A DNA stretch of 64,000 nucleotides, taken from assembly GCF_019049325.1 (NCBI RefSeq), contig NZ_JAGMUO010000097.1, positions 889,882 to 953,881 on the forward strand, written 5' to 3'. Shown piece after piece: positions 38,405 to 46,360 of the stretch; position 1 is the first letter of the stretch; each line of letters begins with the position of its first letter. Source of the stretch: Streptomyces sp. AC512_CC834. Lineage in GTDB: Bacteria > Actinomycetota > Actinomycetes > Streptomycetales > Streptomycetaceae. Position numbers and translations under genes: made by a program. The notes under the pieces are model-generated. The model had not been told where the DNA came from. It did no database searches and saw nothing but the letters and a program-made list of their open reading frames with translations.

Positions 38405-39538
38405 TCAGGCGATGGCGAGGGGGCCGTCGGCCAGGTACGCGGAGAGGGGGCCGGCCATGCGGGAGCGCGACGGCGGGTGCAGGGACAGTCCGTTGGCGCA
38501 GGCGGCCAGGTGGCCCACCTCGTCGGAGGTCATGAAGTTCAGTCCGCCGAGCAGTTCGACCGCGCGGGGGACGATGCGGGCGAGGGCGTCCTGGATGCCG
38601 TAGCGCACGCACAGCGCCTGGGCGAGGGCCGACTCGTCCAGGTCCCCGGCGTCGACGCGGCGGGCGACGCCCTCGGCGGTGGCCATGGCGGCCTCGGTCT
38701 CGACGAAGAGGCGTACGCGCTCGTGCTCGGGGATCCGGTCGTTCAGCAGCACGCGTTCCACCAGGGCGGACGCCGCGCCGAGGTAGCTGCCGGTCATCAG
38801 CACCTGGAACCAGACCAGGCCGGCGGTCTGGAGCTCGTCGAGGCGCTCCCCGGAGGTGGTCGCGGTGCGCAGGACGAGTTCCGGCGGGACGAGGACGTCG
38901 GTGAGGGTGACCTGTTCGCTCTCGGCGCCCGCAAGGAAGGTACTGGACCAGAAGCCGCTGACGCTCAGGCCCTCGCTGTCGGCGGGCACCAGGGCCACGG
39001 CGAGTTCGTCGCCCTGGCCGTCCTCGCGCGGGATCACCACACCCGCGGTGAGCACGTCCATGGAGTGGGCGAGGCTGCACGGGCGTTTGACGCCGTTGAT
39101 CCGGATGCCGTCCGCGGTCGCGGTGGCGGTCATCGACGGGTCCAGGATGCCGGCGCCGCTGCGGCCCTCCGCGAAGCCGGAGGCGATGACACGGTTGCTC
39201 GAGGCCACGCCTTCGATCAGCATCCACTCCAGGCCGTCGCCGAGACCGCCGAGACCGACCAGGGTGGCCATGGAGAAGTGGTGCATGGTGGTGGCCACGG
39301 CCAGGGACGGTGAGCGGCTCCCGATGGCCCGCTGCACCCGCAGGGCGTCCAGCGCGGTGGCGCCGCGCCCCTGGTGCGACTCGGGGACGAGCAGTCCGGG
39401 ACCGCCGCTGTCCCGGAAGTGCCGGATGCCCGGGCTGCCCGGCCGCTCCAGTTCCATCAGGGGAATCTCGCGCAGGGCGGGGTCCAGGTCGGGCAGCAGC
39501 TTGGCGAGGGTGGTGCGTTCACGCTCGAGGAATCTCAT
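38405..39538 (-). CDS. Acyl-CoA-dehydrogenase-like flavoprotein
   Basis: A 377-residue protein from ATG 39538. HFRDSGGPGLLVPESHQGRG, SRSPSLAVATTMHHFSMATL, GIRINGVKRPCSLAHSMDVL and the helical C-terminal domain AAMATAEGVARRVDAGDLDE follow the acyl-CoA dehydrogenase fold. The canonical end with the catalytic Glu and the ERxxRD motif is not seen; instead the end reads ELLGGLNFMTSDEVGHLAAC, so it may be an N-hydroxylase-like or other divergent member. It is in the leftward operon between the minisatellite and the DUF2156 gene. Together with the reductase and aminotransferase it recalls fatty-amine pathways. Confidence 0.75.
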   Translation of the reverse strand: MRFLERERTTLAKLLPDLDPALREIPLMELERPGSPGIRHFRDSGGPGLLVPESHQGRGATALDALRVQRAIGSRSPSLAVATTMHHFSMATLVGLGGLGDGLEWMLIEGVASSNRVIASGFAEGRSGAGILDPSMTATATADGIRINGVKRPCSLAHSMDVLTAGVVIPREDGQGDELAVALVPADSEGLSVSGFWSSTFLAGAESEQVTLTDVLVPPELVLRTATTSGERLDELQTAGLVWFQVLMTGSYLGAASALVERVLLNDRIPEHERVRLFVETEAAMATAEGVARRVDAGDLDESALAQALCVRYGIQDALARIVPRAVELLGGLNFMTSDEVGHLAACANGLSLHPPSRSRMAGPLSAYLADGPLAIA

Positions 39539-39637
39539 GGGCGTGCGGTCCTCCTGGGTGGTGGGACGGGGGACGGGACATGGGGACGGGCCGGGACTGC
39601 GGCGCGGACGTGGGCGGGGCCGTGCGGGCGCCGGTTC

Positions 39638-40600
39638 TCACACGGCGTTGGTGGCGCGCAGCAGTTGCCACACGGCACCGGGGCGGGGCCTGCCGCGGAA
39701 GGCGATGTACTCCGGGAGGACCGCGTGCGGCGCCCACTTCTGCTTGTACTCGAGCTGGGAGGCCGCGGGGTATACCGCGTCGCCGTGCTCGGCCAGCAGC
39801 CGGGCGAACCGGGTGAACAGGCGGCTGGCGCCGGGCAGTTCATGGCACGGATCGAGACCGGTGAACGGCGTGAACCCGAAGTGCAGCCAGCCGGCTCCGT
39901 CGGCGGTCAGCCGCTCCATCACGGTCGCGTTGAGCGCCTCCATCACACCGGGCGGGGCGTCGGGGCGGCGCCGGCTGAGGTCGTGCAGCATGCCGGGGCG
40001 ACTGCCGTAGACCGGCGAGTAGTTGACGTACCCGACCACCTCGCCGTCGATCCGGCCGACGAACAGGCGGCGGTGCCTCTGGAGGCCGCCGGTGCGCTGG
40101 CCGACGAGGAACCGCAGCTCCTTGACGTGCCGGCCCTTCTCCCGCAGCCAGCGCTGGTCGATCCGGTCCAGCTCGGCGCAGTCGTCGCCGTCGAGTACCT
40201 CGGCGACCTCAAGACCGGCCCGCCGGGCGCGCGAGATCTTGTTCCGCAGGCGCACGAACCGTGAGCCGCGCAGCGTGAAGCGGCTCAGGTCGACGGCGTA
40301 CGACGCCCCGATCTGGTTGACCGTGAACCCGTGCGCCGCGTACAGCTCCGCGTCCGCCCGCTGCAGTTGTACGGCGACCAGGCGGCGTCCGGTGTGGGCG
40401 GCGAAGGCGTCCAGCAGCCGCGCCCGGTACTCGGGGGCCGTGAAGGGGCCGCCGAATTGCAGGACGTAGCGGCCGGAGGTGCGGTAGGCGCAGGCACCCT
40501 CGAACCGGTCGTCGTGGAAGAACGTGTTCCCGCTGTTGAGAGCGAGAAAGGAACTGGGGTTGTCGCTGTGCGCGGCGAGCGTCTCACGTACGGACGGCAT
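39638..40600 (-). CDS. DUF2156 / MprF C-terminal-domain-like transferase
   Basis: A 320-residue soluble protein from ATG 40600. SFLALNSGNTFFHDDRFEGA, YVLQFGGPFTAPEYRARLLD, FTVNQIGASYAVDLSRFTLR and HDLSRRRPDAPPGVMEALNA match the GNAT-like double fold of the catalytic domain of lysylphosphatidylglycerol synthases (DUF2156), without the membrane flippase part. That fold moves aminoacyl groups from tRNA to lipids; free-standing members in biosynthetic clusters may aminoacylate small molecules. Overlaps the membrane-protein gene upstream by 17 bases. Confidence 0.75.
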   Translation of the reverse strand: MPSVRETLAAHSDNPSSFLALNSGNTFFHDDRFEGACAYRTSGRYVLQFGGPFTAPEYRARLLDAFAAHTGRRLVAVQLQRADAELYAAHGFTVNQIGASYAVDLSRFTLRGSRFVRLRNKISRARRAGLEVAEVLDGDDCAELDRIDQRWLREKGRHVKELRFLVGQRTGGLQRHRRLFVGRIDGEVVGYVNYSPVYGSRPGMLHDLSRRRPDAPPGVMEALNATVMERLTADGAGWLHFGFTPFTGLDPCHELPGASRLFTRFARLLAEHGDAVYPAASQLEYKQKWAPHAVLPEYIAFRGRPRPGAVWQLLRATNAV

Positions 40601-41099
40601 CGGTGTCCTCCACGGAATTCCGCACCGCACCGCTCGCGGCGGCTTCACCGGAATGCGCCTCCGGTCGATACCGCTGCTCGAACACCCGGAACGCCGCGTT
40701 CGTTTCCGGTTCGAAGGCGACGCCGAAGGGTTTCAGGGAGTTCCCGAAGAGCGCCCGGTCGCCCATGAGGTGGATCGGAAGGGCGAGCAGTGCCCATTCC
40801 GGCCGGACGAACAGCGCCCACACCCCGGCCAGCACACCCGCGGTGACCAGGCTGTGCATCGTGTTGTAGGCCACGTAGTAGCCGCGCGGAACCCGTCTGT
40901 CCGGGCGGCGCCGGAAGGCGATCGCGCCGGGGATGTATCCGATGACGTCGATCACCGTGAACAGCAGCACGAATACGCCCCAGCGGATTTCCGTACGGTG
41001 CTGGAAGGCGAGCACGAGCGATACGGCGAGAAAGCCCAGCCATTCGAGTCGGGAGAGAGCGAAGGTGACCTTCGTCTCGAAACGGTTCTTGGCGTCCAC
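40584..41099 (-). CDS. Four-helix membrane protein (171 aa)
   Basis: The first gene of the leftward arm, from ATG 41099. Hydrophobic segments are LEWLGFLAVSLVLAF, WGVFVLLFTVIDVIGYIPGA, MHSLVTAGVLAGVWALF and PEWALLALPIHLMGDRALFG, with a cytoplasmic basic loop FRRRPDRRVPRGYY. The C-terminal 50 residues are soluble. No family was recognised. Translational overlap with the DUF2156 gene suggests that the two act together, recalling the split of MprF into membrane and transferase parts, though this protein is much shorter than the MprF flippase. Confidence 0.65.
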   Translation of the reverse strand: MDAKNRFETKVTFALSRLEWLGFLAVSLVLAFQHRTEIRWGVFVLLFTVIDVIGYIPGAIAFRRRPDRRVPRGYYVAYNTMHSLVTAGVLAGVWALFVRPEWALLALPIHLMGDRALFGNSLKPFGVAFEPETNAAFRVFEQRYRPEAHSGEAAASGAVRNSVEDTDAVRT

Positions 41100-41249
41100 G
41101 GGCGCTCCTGGATTGCGCGTACGATTCCGGGGCCCGGCAGCGGCCTGCCCCCTCGCTGTGGTCTGTCACTCCGGTTTACGCACCAGCGGGTCCAACCCCT
41201 CGTAAAGTGGAGGTGATTGGGACGACGTGATCCTCGGGGGACTGTTTTC

Positions 41250-42650
41250 GTGACATCAGCGTGGGAGTTGCTGCTGCCCGCCGCCTCGGCACCGGCACGC
41301 GCGCGTGGCCGTGCCCTCCAGGCGGCGCTGCGGGACGCGGTCCGCTCGGGCCGGCTGGCCCCCGGCACCCGACTGCCGTCGAGCCGGGACCTCGCGGGCG
41401 ACCTCGGCGTGTCGCGCGGGCTGGTGACGGAGGCGTACGAGCAACTGACGGCCGAGGGGTATCTGCGTAGCGGACAGGGTGCGGGAACCTGGGTGGGCGA
41501 GGCCGTACGGGCCGCCCGTCCGCGCACGCGTGATCTCGCCCCGCGCCCGGCCGGTGACCGGGTCGACTTCGTGCCGGGGACACCGGACCTGTCGCTCTTC
41601 CCCCGTGCGGCGTGGGCCGCGGCGCAGCGGAGCGTGCTGACGGACCTGCCGCACGAGGGCCTCGGTTATCCGGACCCGCGCGGGCTGCCCCGGCTGCGGA
41701 CGGCGCTGGCCGAACTGCTCTCGCGGCGCCGGGGCGTGGTGGCCGACCCCGAGCGCGTCGTGGTGGTCTCCGGAGTGGCGCAGGCGACCGCGCTGCTGGC
41801 GGGCGTGCTCCACGCGCGCGGGTGGCGCACCGCCGGCGTCGAGGACCCCGGCAGCCCTCAGCACTGCGCCCTGTACGCGTCGGCGGGCGTCGGCACCGTG
41901 CCCCTGCCTCTGGACGACGAGGGGCTCGCCCTCGGCCCGCTGCGCGCCTCGGGCGTACGGGCCGTCGTGACGACACCGGCCCACCAGTTCCCCACCGGGA
42001 TCGCCTACTCGGCGCGGCGGCGTGCCGAACTGCTCGACTGGGCCCGGTCCGTGGACGGTCTCGTCCTGGAGGACGACTACGACGGCGACTTCCGCTACGA
42101 CCGTGCCCCCGTGGGCGCCCTCCAGGGGCTCGATCCCGAACACGTCGCCTATACGGGGTCGGTCAGCAAGTCCCTGGCTCCCGGGCTGCGGCTGGGCTGG
42201 CTACTGGTGCCCGACTGGCTGGCGGACGACGTGGTCGAACGCAAACGCACCACCGACCTCGGCCACCCTGCCCTCGACCAGGCGCTGTTCGCGCGCTTCG
42301 TCGAGCGCGGCGACTACGACCGCCAGCTCCGTGTCTGCCAGCGCGCCTACCGCGAACGCCGCGACGCCCTGGTCGACGCGCTGGCCGAACACTTCCCCGG
42401 CTCACGTGTCACCGGCATCGCCGCCGGCCTCCACGCCATCGCCACGCTCCCCGAGCGGTACGGGCCCGAGGAACGCTTCCTCGCGCGCGTGACGGGGGCG
42501 GGCGTCGCGGTGCGCCCGCTGGCGGCGTACGGGCACGGGGTGGCCGGTGGTCCTGCGGCGGGGAAGGAGGTGCGTCTGGTGCTGGGGTACGCGCCGCTGA
42601 CGCCGGGGCGGATCCGGGCGGGGGTGGAGAGGATGGCCGAGGCGGTGTGA
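41250..42650 (+). CDS. MocR/PdxR-type regulator (GntR HTH fused to aminotransferase fold)
   Basis: A 466-residue protein from GTG 41250; TTG 41217 is possible. The N-terminal GntR winged helix (GRALQAALRDAVRSGRLAPG, TRLPSSRDLAGDLGVSRGLV) is followed by a fold-type I aminotransferase domain with VLEDDYDGDFRYD and the PLP-Lys in YTGSVSKSLAPGLRLGW. MocR proteins use PLP as effector and usually regulate a divergent gene. Here the divergent gene at 41099 heads the leftward arm of the cluster, which contains a PLP enzyme, making it a good candidate regulator. Confidence 0.9.
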   Translation: MTSAWELLLPAASAPARARGRALQAALRDAVRSGRLAPGTRLPSSRDLAGDLGVSRGLVTEAYEQLTAEGYLRSGQGAGTWVGEAVRAARPRTRDLAPRPAGDRVDFVPGTPDLSLFPRAAWAAAQRSVLTDLPHEGLGYPDPRGLPRLRTALAELLSRRRGVVADPERVVVVSGVAQATALLAGVLHARGWRTAGVEDPGSPQHCALYASAGVGTVPLPLDDEGLALGPLRASGVRAVVTTPAHQFPTGIAYSARRRAELLDWARSVDGLVLEDDYDGDFRYDRAPVGALQGLDPEHVAYTGSVSKSLAPGLRLGWLLVPDWLADDVVERKRTTDLGHPALDQALFARFVERGDYDRQLRVCQRAYRERRDALVDALAEHFPGSRVTGIAAGLHAIATLPERYGPEERFLARVTGAGVAVRPLAAYGHGVAGGPAAGKEVRLVLGYAPLTPGRIRAGVERMAEAV

Positions 42651-42821
42651 CGGCGCATGCGGCGCCTACGGCGCATGCGGCGGATTCGCTCGGGCTATTG
42701 GGGTTGTTCGGGTTGTTCGGGTTGTTCACCCGCAGTTTCCGTGAGCGCCGCGCCCGGCCAGTAGGTCTGGCTCTGCACACTGGCCGGAACCCTGGCCGGA
42801 TCCCGTCCCTGGAGGCGCACC

Positions 42822-44408
42822 ATGTCCCCTCGTCCGTTGCCCGGTCGCCGCAGCGTGCTGCGCGGTTCGCTCGCCGCCTCGGCGGCCCTGACCCTGCCCA
42901 CCGCCCTGGGGGCGGCACCGGCGTTGGCCCGTTCCGGGCGGCCGGGGGCGGGCTGGGGTGTGCAGACGGGAGACGTGACCTCCCACTCCGGTCTGGTGTG
43001 GGTGCGGTCCGACCGGCCGGCCCGGATGATCGTCGAGACGTCCGCGACCGAGTCGTTCCGCAACCCGCACCGGTGGCACGGTCCGCTGCTCGGGCGCGAC
43101 ACCGACTTCACCGGCACCACCCGGCTGCGCGGCCTGCCGCCGGGCGAGCAGATCCACTACCGCGTGCTCCTCGCCGACCCGGACGACCCGCGCCGCACCG
43201 GCGAACCGGTGCCCGGCACCTTCCGCACGGTGCCGGTCCGCCGGCGCGACGGCGTGCGTTTCGTGTGGTCCGGCGACCTCGCGGGGCAGGGCTGGGGCAT
43301 CAACCCCGACCTCGGCGGCTACCGCATCTACGACGCCATGGGCGCCCTGGACCCGGACTTCTTCCTGTGCAGCGGCGACAACATCTACGCCGACGGTCCC
43401 ATCGCGGAGACGGCCGCTCTGCCCGACGGCAGTACCTGGCGGAACATCACCACCGAGGAGAAGTCCAAGGTCGCCGAGACCCTCGCCGAGTTCCGCGGCA
43501 ACTTCCGCTACAACCTGCTCGACGAGAACCTGAAGCGCTTCAACGCCCGGGTCCCCTCCATCATCCAGTGGGACGACCACGAGGTCCGCAACAACTGGTA
43601 CCCGGGCCAGGTGATCGCGGACACCGACAACCGCTACACCGAGAAGAGCGTGGACGTGCTGGCGGGCCGGGCCCGGCGCGCGTTCGGTGAGTACTTCCCG
43701 ATCTCCACCCTGCGCCCCGGCGCGCGGGAGGGGCGCGTGCACCGGGTGCTGCGCCAGGGTCCGCTCCTCGACGTGTTCGTGCTGGACATGCGGACGTACC
43801 GCAACGCCAACACCCCCGGCGACCAGACCGTGGACCCGCAGGGCATCCTGGGCCGCGAGCAGTTGGAGTGGCTCAAGCGGGAGCTGGCGCGCTCGCGTGC
43901 GGTGTGGAAGGTGATCGCCGCCGACATGCCGATCGGGCTGGTCGTGCCCGACGCCACCGAGGGCGCCGCCAACATCGAGGCGATCGCGCAGGGCGACCCC
44001 GGCGCGCCGCTGGGGCGCGAGCTGCAGATCGCCGAGCTGCTGCGCTTCGTCAAGCACCGGCGGATCACCGGCACGGTGTGGCTGACGGCGGACGTGCACC
44101 ACACCTCGGCCCAGCACTACCAGCCCTCGCGGGCGTCGTTCACCGACTTCGAGCCGTTCTGGGAGTTCGTGTCCGGGCCGCTCAACTCGGGCGCGTTCCC
44201 GGCCAGTGAGCTGGACGGCACGTTCGGTCCTGAACGGATGTTCGTGAAGGCGCCGACCGCCTCGAACGTCTCTCCCGCGGGCGGCTACCAGTTCTTCGGC
44301 GAGGTCGACATCGACGGCGACAGCGCGGAGTTGACGGTGCGCCTGCGTGAGCAGGACGGCACGGTGCTGTTCACGAAGGTCCTCCGGCCGGGACGGGTCG
44401 GCCAGTAG
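42822..44408 (+). CDS. phoD: PhoD-type alkaline phosphatase/phosphodiesterase, Tat-exported
   Basis: A 528-residue protein. The N-terminus PGRRSVLRGSLAASAALTLP is a Tat signal (RR followed by a hydrophobic stretch and an ALA-type cleavage site near residue 36). The PhoD N-terminal domain (SGLVWVRSDRPARMIVETSA) precedes the metallophosphatase domain with CSGDNIYADGP, IIQWDDHEVRNNW and TADVHHTSAQHYQ, which bind Fe and Ca. It frees phosphate from phosphodiesters outside the cell. The upstream gap has three 9-bp repeats (GGTTGTTCG, 42702-42727). No Pho box was seen. Confidence 0.9.
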   Translation: MSPRPLPGRRSVLRGSLAASAALTLPTALGAAPALARSGRPGAGWGVQTGDVTSHSGLVWVRSDRPARMIVETSATESFRNPHRWHGPLLGRDTDFTGTTRLRGLPPGEQIHYRVLLADPDDPRRTGEPVPGTFRTVPVRRRDGVRFVWSGDLAGQGWGINPDLGGYRIYDAMGALDPDFFLCSGDNIYADGPIAETAALPDGSTWRNITTEEKSKVAETLAEFRGNFRYNLLDENLKRFNARVPSIIQWDDHEVRNNWYPGQVIADTDNRYTEKSVDVLAGRARRAFGEYFPISTLRPGAREGRVHRVLRQGPLLDVFVLDMRTYRNANTPGDQTVDPQGILGREQLEWLKRELARSRAVWKVIAADMPIGLVVPDATEGAANIEAIAQGDPGAPLGRELQIAELLRFVKHRRITGTVWLTADVHHTSAQHYQPSRASFTDFEPFWEFVSGPLNSGAFPASELDGTFGPERMFVKAPTASNVSPAGGYQFFGEVDIDGDSAELTVRLREQDGTVLFTKVLRPGRVGQ

Positions 44409-44565
44409 TCCCGTAGCCTGGGCCGTGCCGCGCATCGGCGTCATCCCCCGGTGCGCGGCGCGGGATTCCGCCGCCGCAAAGGCGAAAAATCGCCCAGAAG
44501 CCTTCTTTACCCATCGGTCACAGAGCGTTCGTGATCACGCAACACCGTTCCTTCACAGTGGGTGC

Positions 44566-45891
44566 ATGAGTCGAGACATGTCTGATGTGACGGATGGCGT
44601 GGCACGCCTCGTCGAACACGGTCCCGCGGTGCCCGCCATGGTGCTGGCCTCGGTGGCCGCGCTGATCGCCACGGCGCGCTTCCACACCCGGTGGTCACGG
44701 CGCCACGGCCAGGCGCCGCCGGCGGACGATACCGACGCCCGGCCGTCGACCGGGCCCGAGGGCGGTGAGTGCGCGCTGTGGCGGATGCGGACGACGGTGC
44801 GGGACGCGCCGGGATCGCTGGCCGTGCTGTGCGCGGCCCTCGCCGAGCGGCGGATCGACATCCTGAGCCTGCAGACTCACCCGCTGGCCGAGGGCACGAT
44901 GGACGAGTTCCTGCTCCGGGCTCCGGGCGAACTGAGCGGGGCCGGGCTGGCGGACGTGGTGACGGCGGCGGGCGGCGCCCGCACCTGGACCGAGCGGGCG
45001 GACGCCCACGACCTGGTGGACGCGCCGACCCGGGTGCTGGGCCTGGCCACCCGTACGGCTCTGGACGCGGCGGAACTGCCACTGGCGCTCAGGCAGTTGC
45101 TGGGAAGGTGCACCATCAGGTCGCTGCCCGCGGGCACGGGCACGGGCACGGGCGCAGGCGCTGATACGGATGCGACCGGCGCCGTACCGCCGGAAGGCGT
45201 CCTCGAGGACACCGTGCTGCGGCTGCACGCCCCGGACGGCGGGGTGATCAGCGTGGAGCGCGCCCATCTGCCGTTCACCCCGGCCGAGTTCGCCCGGGCG
45301 CGGGCCCTGGTCGAGCTGGACGCCCGGCTCGGACCGCGGATCCCGCACGGTCTGGACGTGCTGACGCTGCCCGAGGGAAGCGACATCACGATCCGCCGGG
45401 CCGACACGCGGGACGTTCCGGCGGCGAAGGCGATGCACGAGCGCTGCTCGGCGCGGACGCTCGGGATGCGGTACCACGGCCCGGTCGGGGACGCCGACCG
45501 GTATCTCAACCACCTGCTGAGTCCCCGTTTCGGCCGCACCCTGGCCGCGCAGACCGCCTCGGGGCGGATCGTCGGGCTCGGTCATCTGCTGTGGGACGGG
45601 GACGAGACGGAGGTCGCGCTCCTCGTCGAGGACGCCTGGCAGCGCCGGGGCATCGGCGGCGAACTCCTCGGCCGACTCGTGGCGATGGCAACGGAGACGG
45701 AGACGGGCTGCGAGAGCGTGTACGCGGTCACGCAGGCGTCCAACACCGGCATGGTCGCCGCGATGCGCGGCCTGGGCCTCCCCCTCGACTACCAGATCGA
45801 GGAGGGGACCCTGGTCGTCACGGCCCGCCTGGACCCGTCGGCCCGATCCGCGGCGCGGCTGCCGCACGGGGAGCGCATCGGCCAGGAGTAG
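44566..45891 (+). CDS. ACT-domain and GNAT acetyltransferase fusion protein
   Basis: A 441-residue protein from ATG 44566 (ATG 44578 possible). A short hydrophobic stretch (MVLASVAALIATARF) is followed by an ACT domain, WRMRTTVRDAPGSLAVLCAA then LAERRIDILSLQTH, a Gly/Thr linker (TGTGTGAGADTDATG), and a C-terminal GNAT domain with ITIRRADTRDVPAAKAMHER and acetyl-CoA loop EDAWQRRGIGGELLGRLVAM. ACT domains bind amino acids, so acetylation may be amino-acid controlled; the substrate is unknown. Confidence 0.8.
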   Translation: MSRDMSDVTDGVARLVEHGPAVPAMVLASVAALIATARFHTRWSRRHGQAPPADDTDARPSTGPEGGECALWRMRTTVRDAPGSLAVLCAALAERRIDILSLQTHPLAEGTMDEFLLRAPGELSGAGLADVVTAAGGARTWTERADAHDLVDAPTRVLGLATRTALDAAELPLALRQLLGRCTIRSLPAGTGTGTGAGADTDATGAVPPEGVLEDTVLRLHAPDGGVISVERAHLPFTPAEFARARALVELDARLGPRIPHGLDVLTLPEGSDITIRRADTRDVPAAKAMHERCSARTLGMRYHGPVGDADRYLNHLLSPRFGRTLAAQTASGRIVGLGHLLWDGDETEVALLVEDAWQRRGIGGELLGRLVAMATETETGCESVYAVTQASNTGMVAAMRGLGLPLDYQIEEGTLVVTARLDPSARSAARLPHGERIGQE

Positions 45892-45989
45892 GAACAAGTC
45901 GGCGGAGCGAGCGGGCGCGGCGAGGCCGCGGGTCTTCCGGCCCACGGCCCCGCCGTCCTGCGGGCTCCCGCAGCCACCCCGGCTCGCGG

Positions 45990-46360
45990 CCACTCAGCCC
46001 GCGACGGCACCCCCACAACGGAGCCGCCGGCCTTCCGGCCCGCAGCCACCCCGACCTGCCGCCACCCGGCCCGCGACAGCACCCCGCAGCGGGGTCACGG
46101 ATCTTCCGGCCCGCAGCCAACCCCGACCCACAGCCACCCGGCCCGCGACAGCGCCTCCCGCAGCGGAGCCGCGGGGCTCTCAGCACGCGACAGCGCCCTC
46201 CTCCCCCGCATCGGGGCCCGCGGGTCCTTCGGTCCGCAGTCGCTCCGTGCGCGACAGCGCCCCCCGCGGCGGGGGCCGCGGGAGCTTCCATGCCGCAGTC
46301 GCCCCCGATCCGCGGTCACTCGACCCGCGACAGCGCCTCCCGCTGCGGGATCGCGTCGGA
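45990..46360. repeat. Degenerate repeats matching the 3' end of the adjacent PLP-enzyme gene
   Basis: The block GACCCGCGACAGCGCCTCCC plus a following GCNGCGGG(A/G) occurs at 46324 inside the end of the gene at 46316 and, degenerated, near 46252, 46188, 46142, 46070 and 45998. Spacing is 46-72 bp. The copies also share TTCCGGCCCGCAGCCA. The rest of 45892-46315 has no gene. Confidence 0.6.

Larger units (their letters stand above)
24389..41099. other. Biosynthetic-looking gene cluster without PKS or NRPS
   Basis: Fifteen genes in two facing arms: a flavin halogenase-like enzyme and flavin reductase, class III aminotransferase, thioester-reductase-like SDR, acyl-CoA-dehydrogenase-like protein, WS/DGAT-like acyltransferase, DUF2156 transferase, PPM-type methyltransferase, FAD oxidoreductase, two SRPBCC proteins, HD protein, ECF-like sigma factor, NPLAAL-repeat protein, ABC1 kinase and a membrane protein. 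Short gaps and ATGA overlaps tie each arm. No ketosynthase, adenylation domain, terpene cyclase or RiPP core was found. The cluster view rests on gene content and orientation; the product is not known. Confidence 0.65.
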
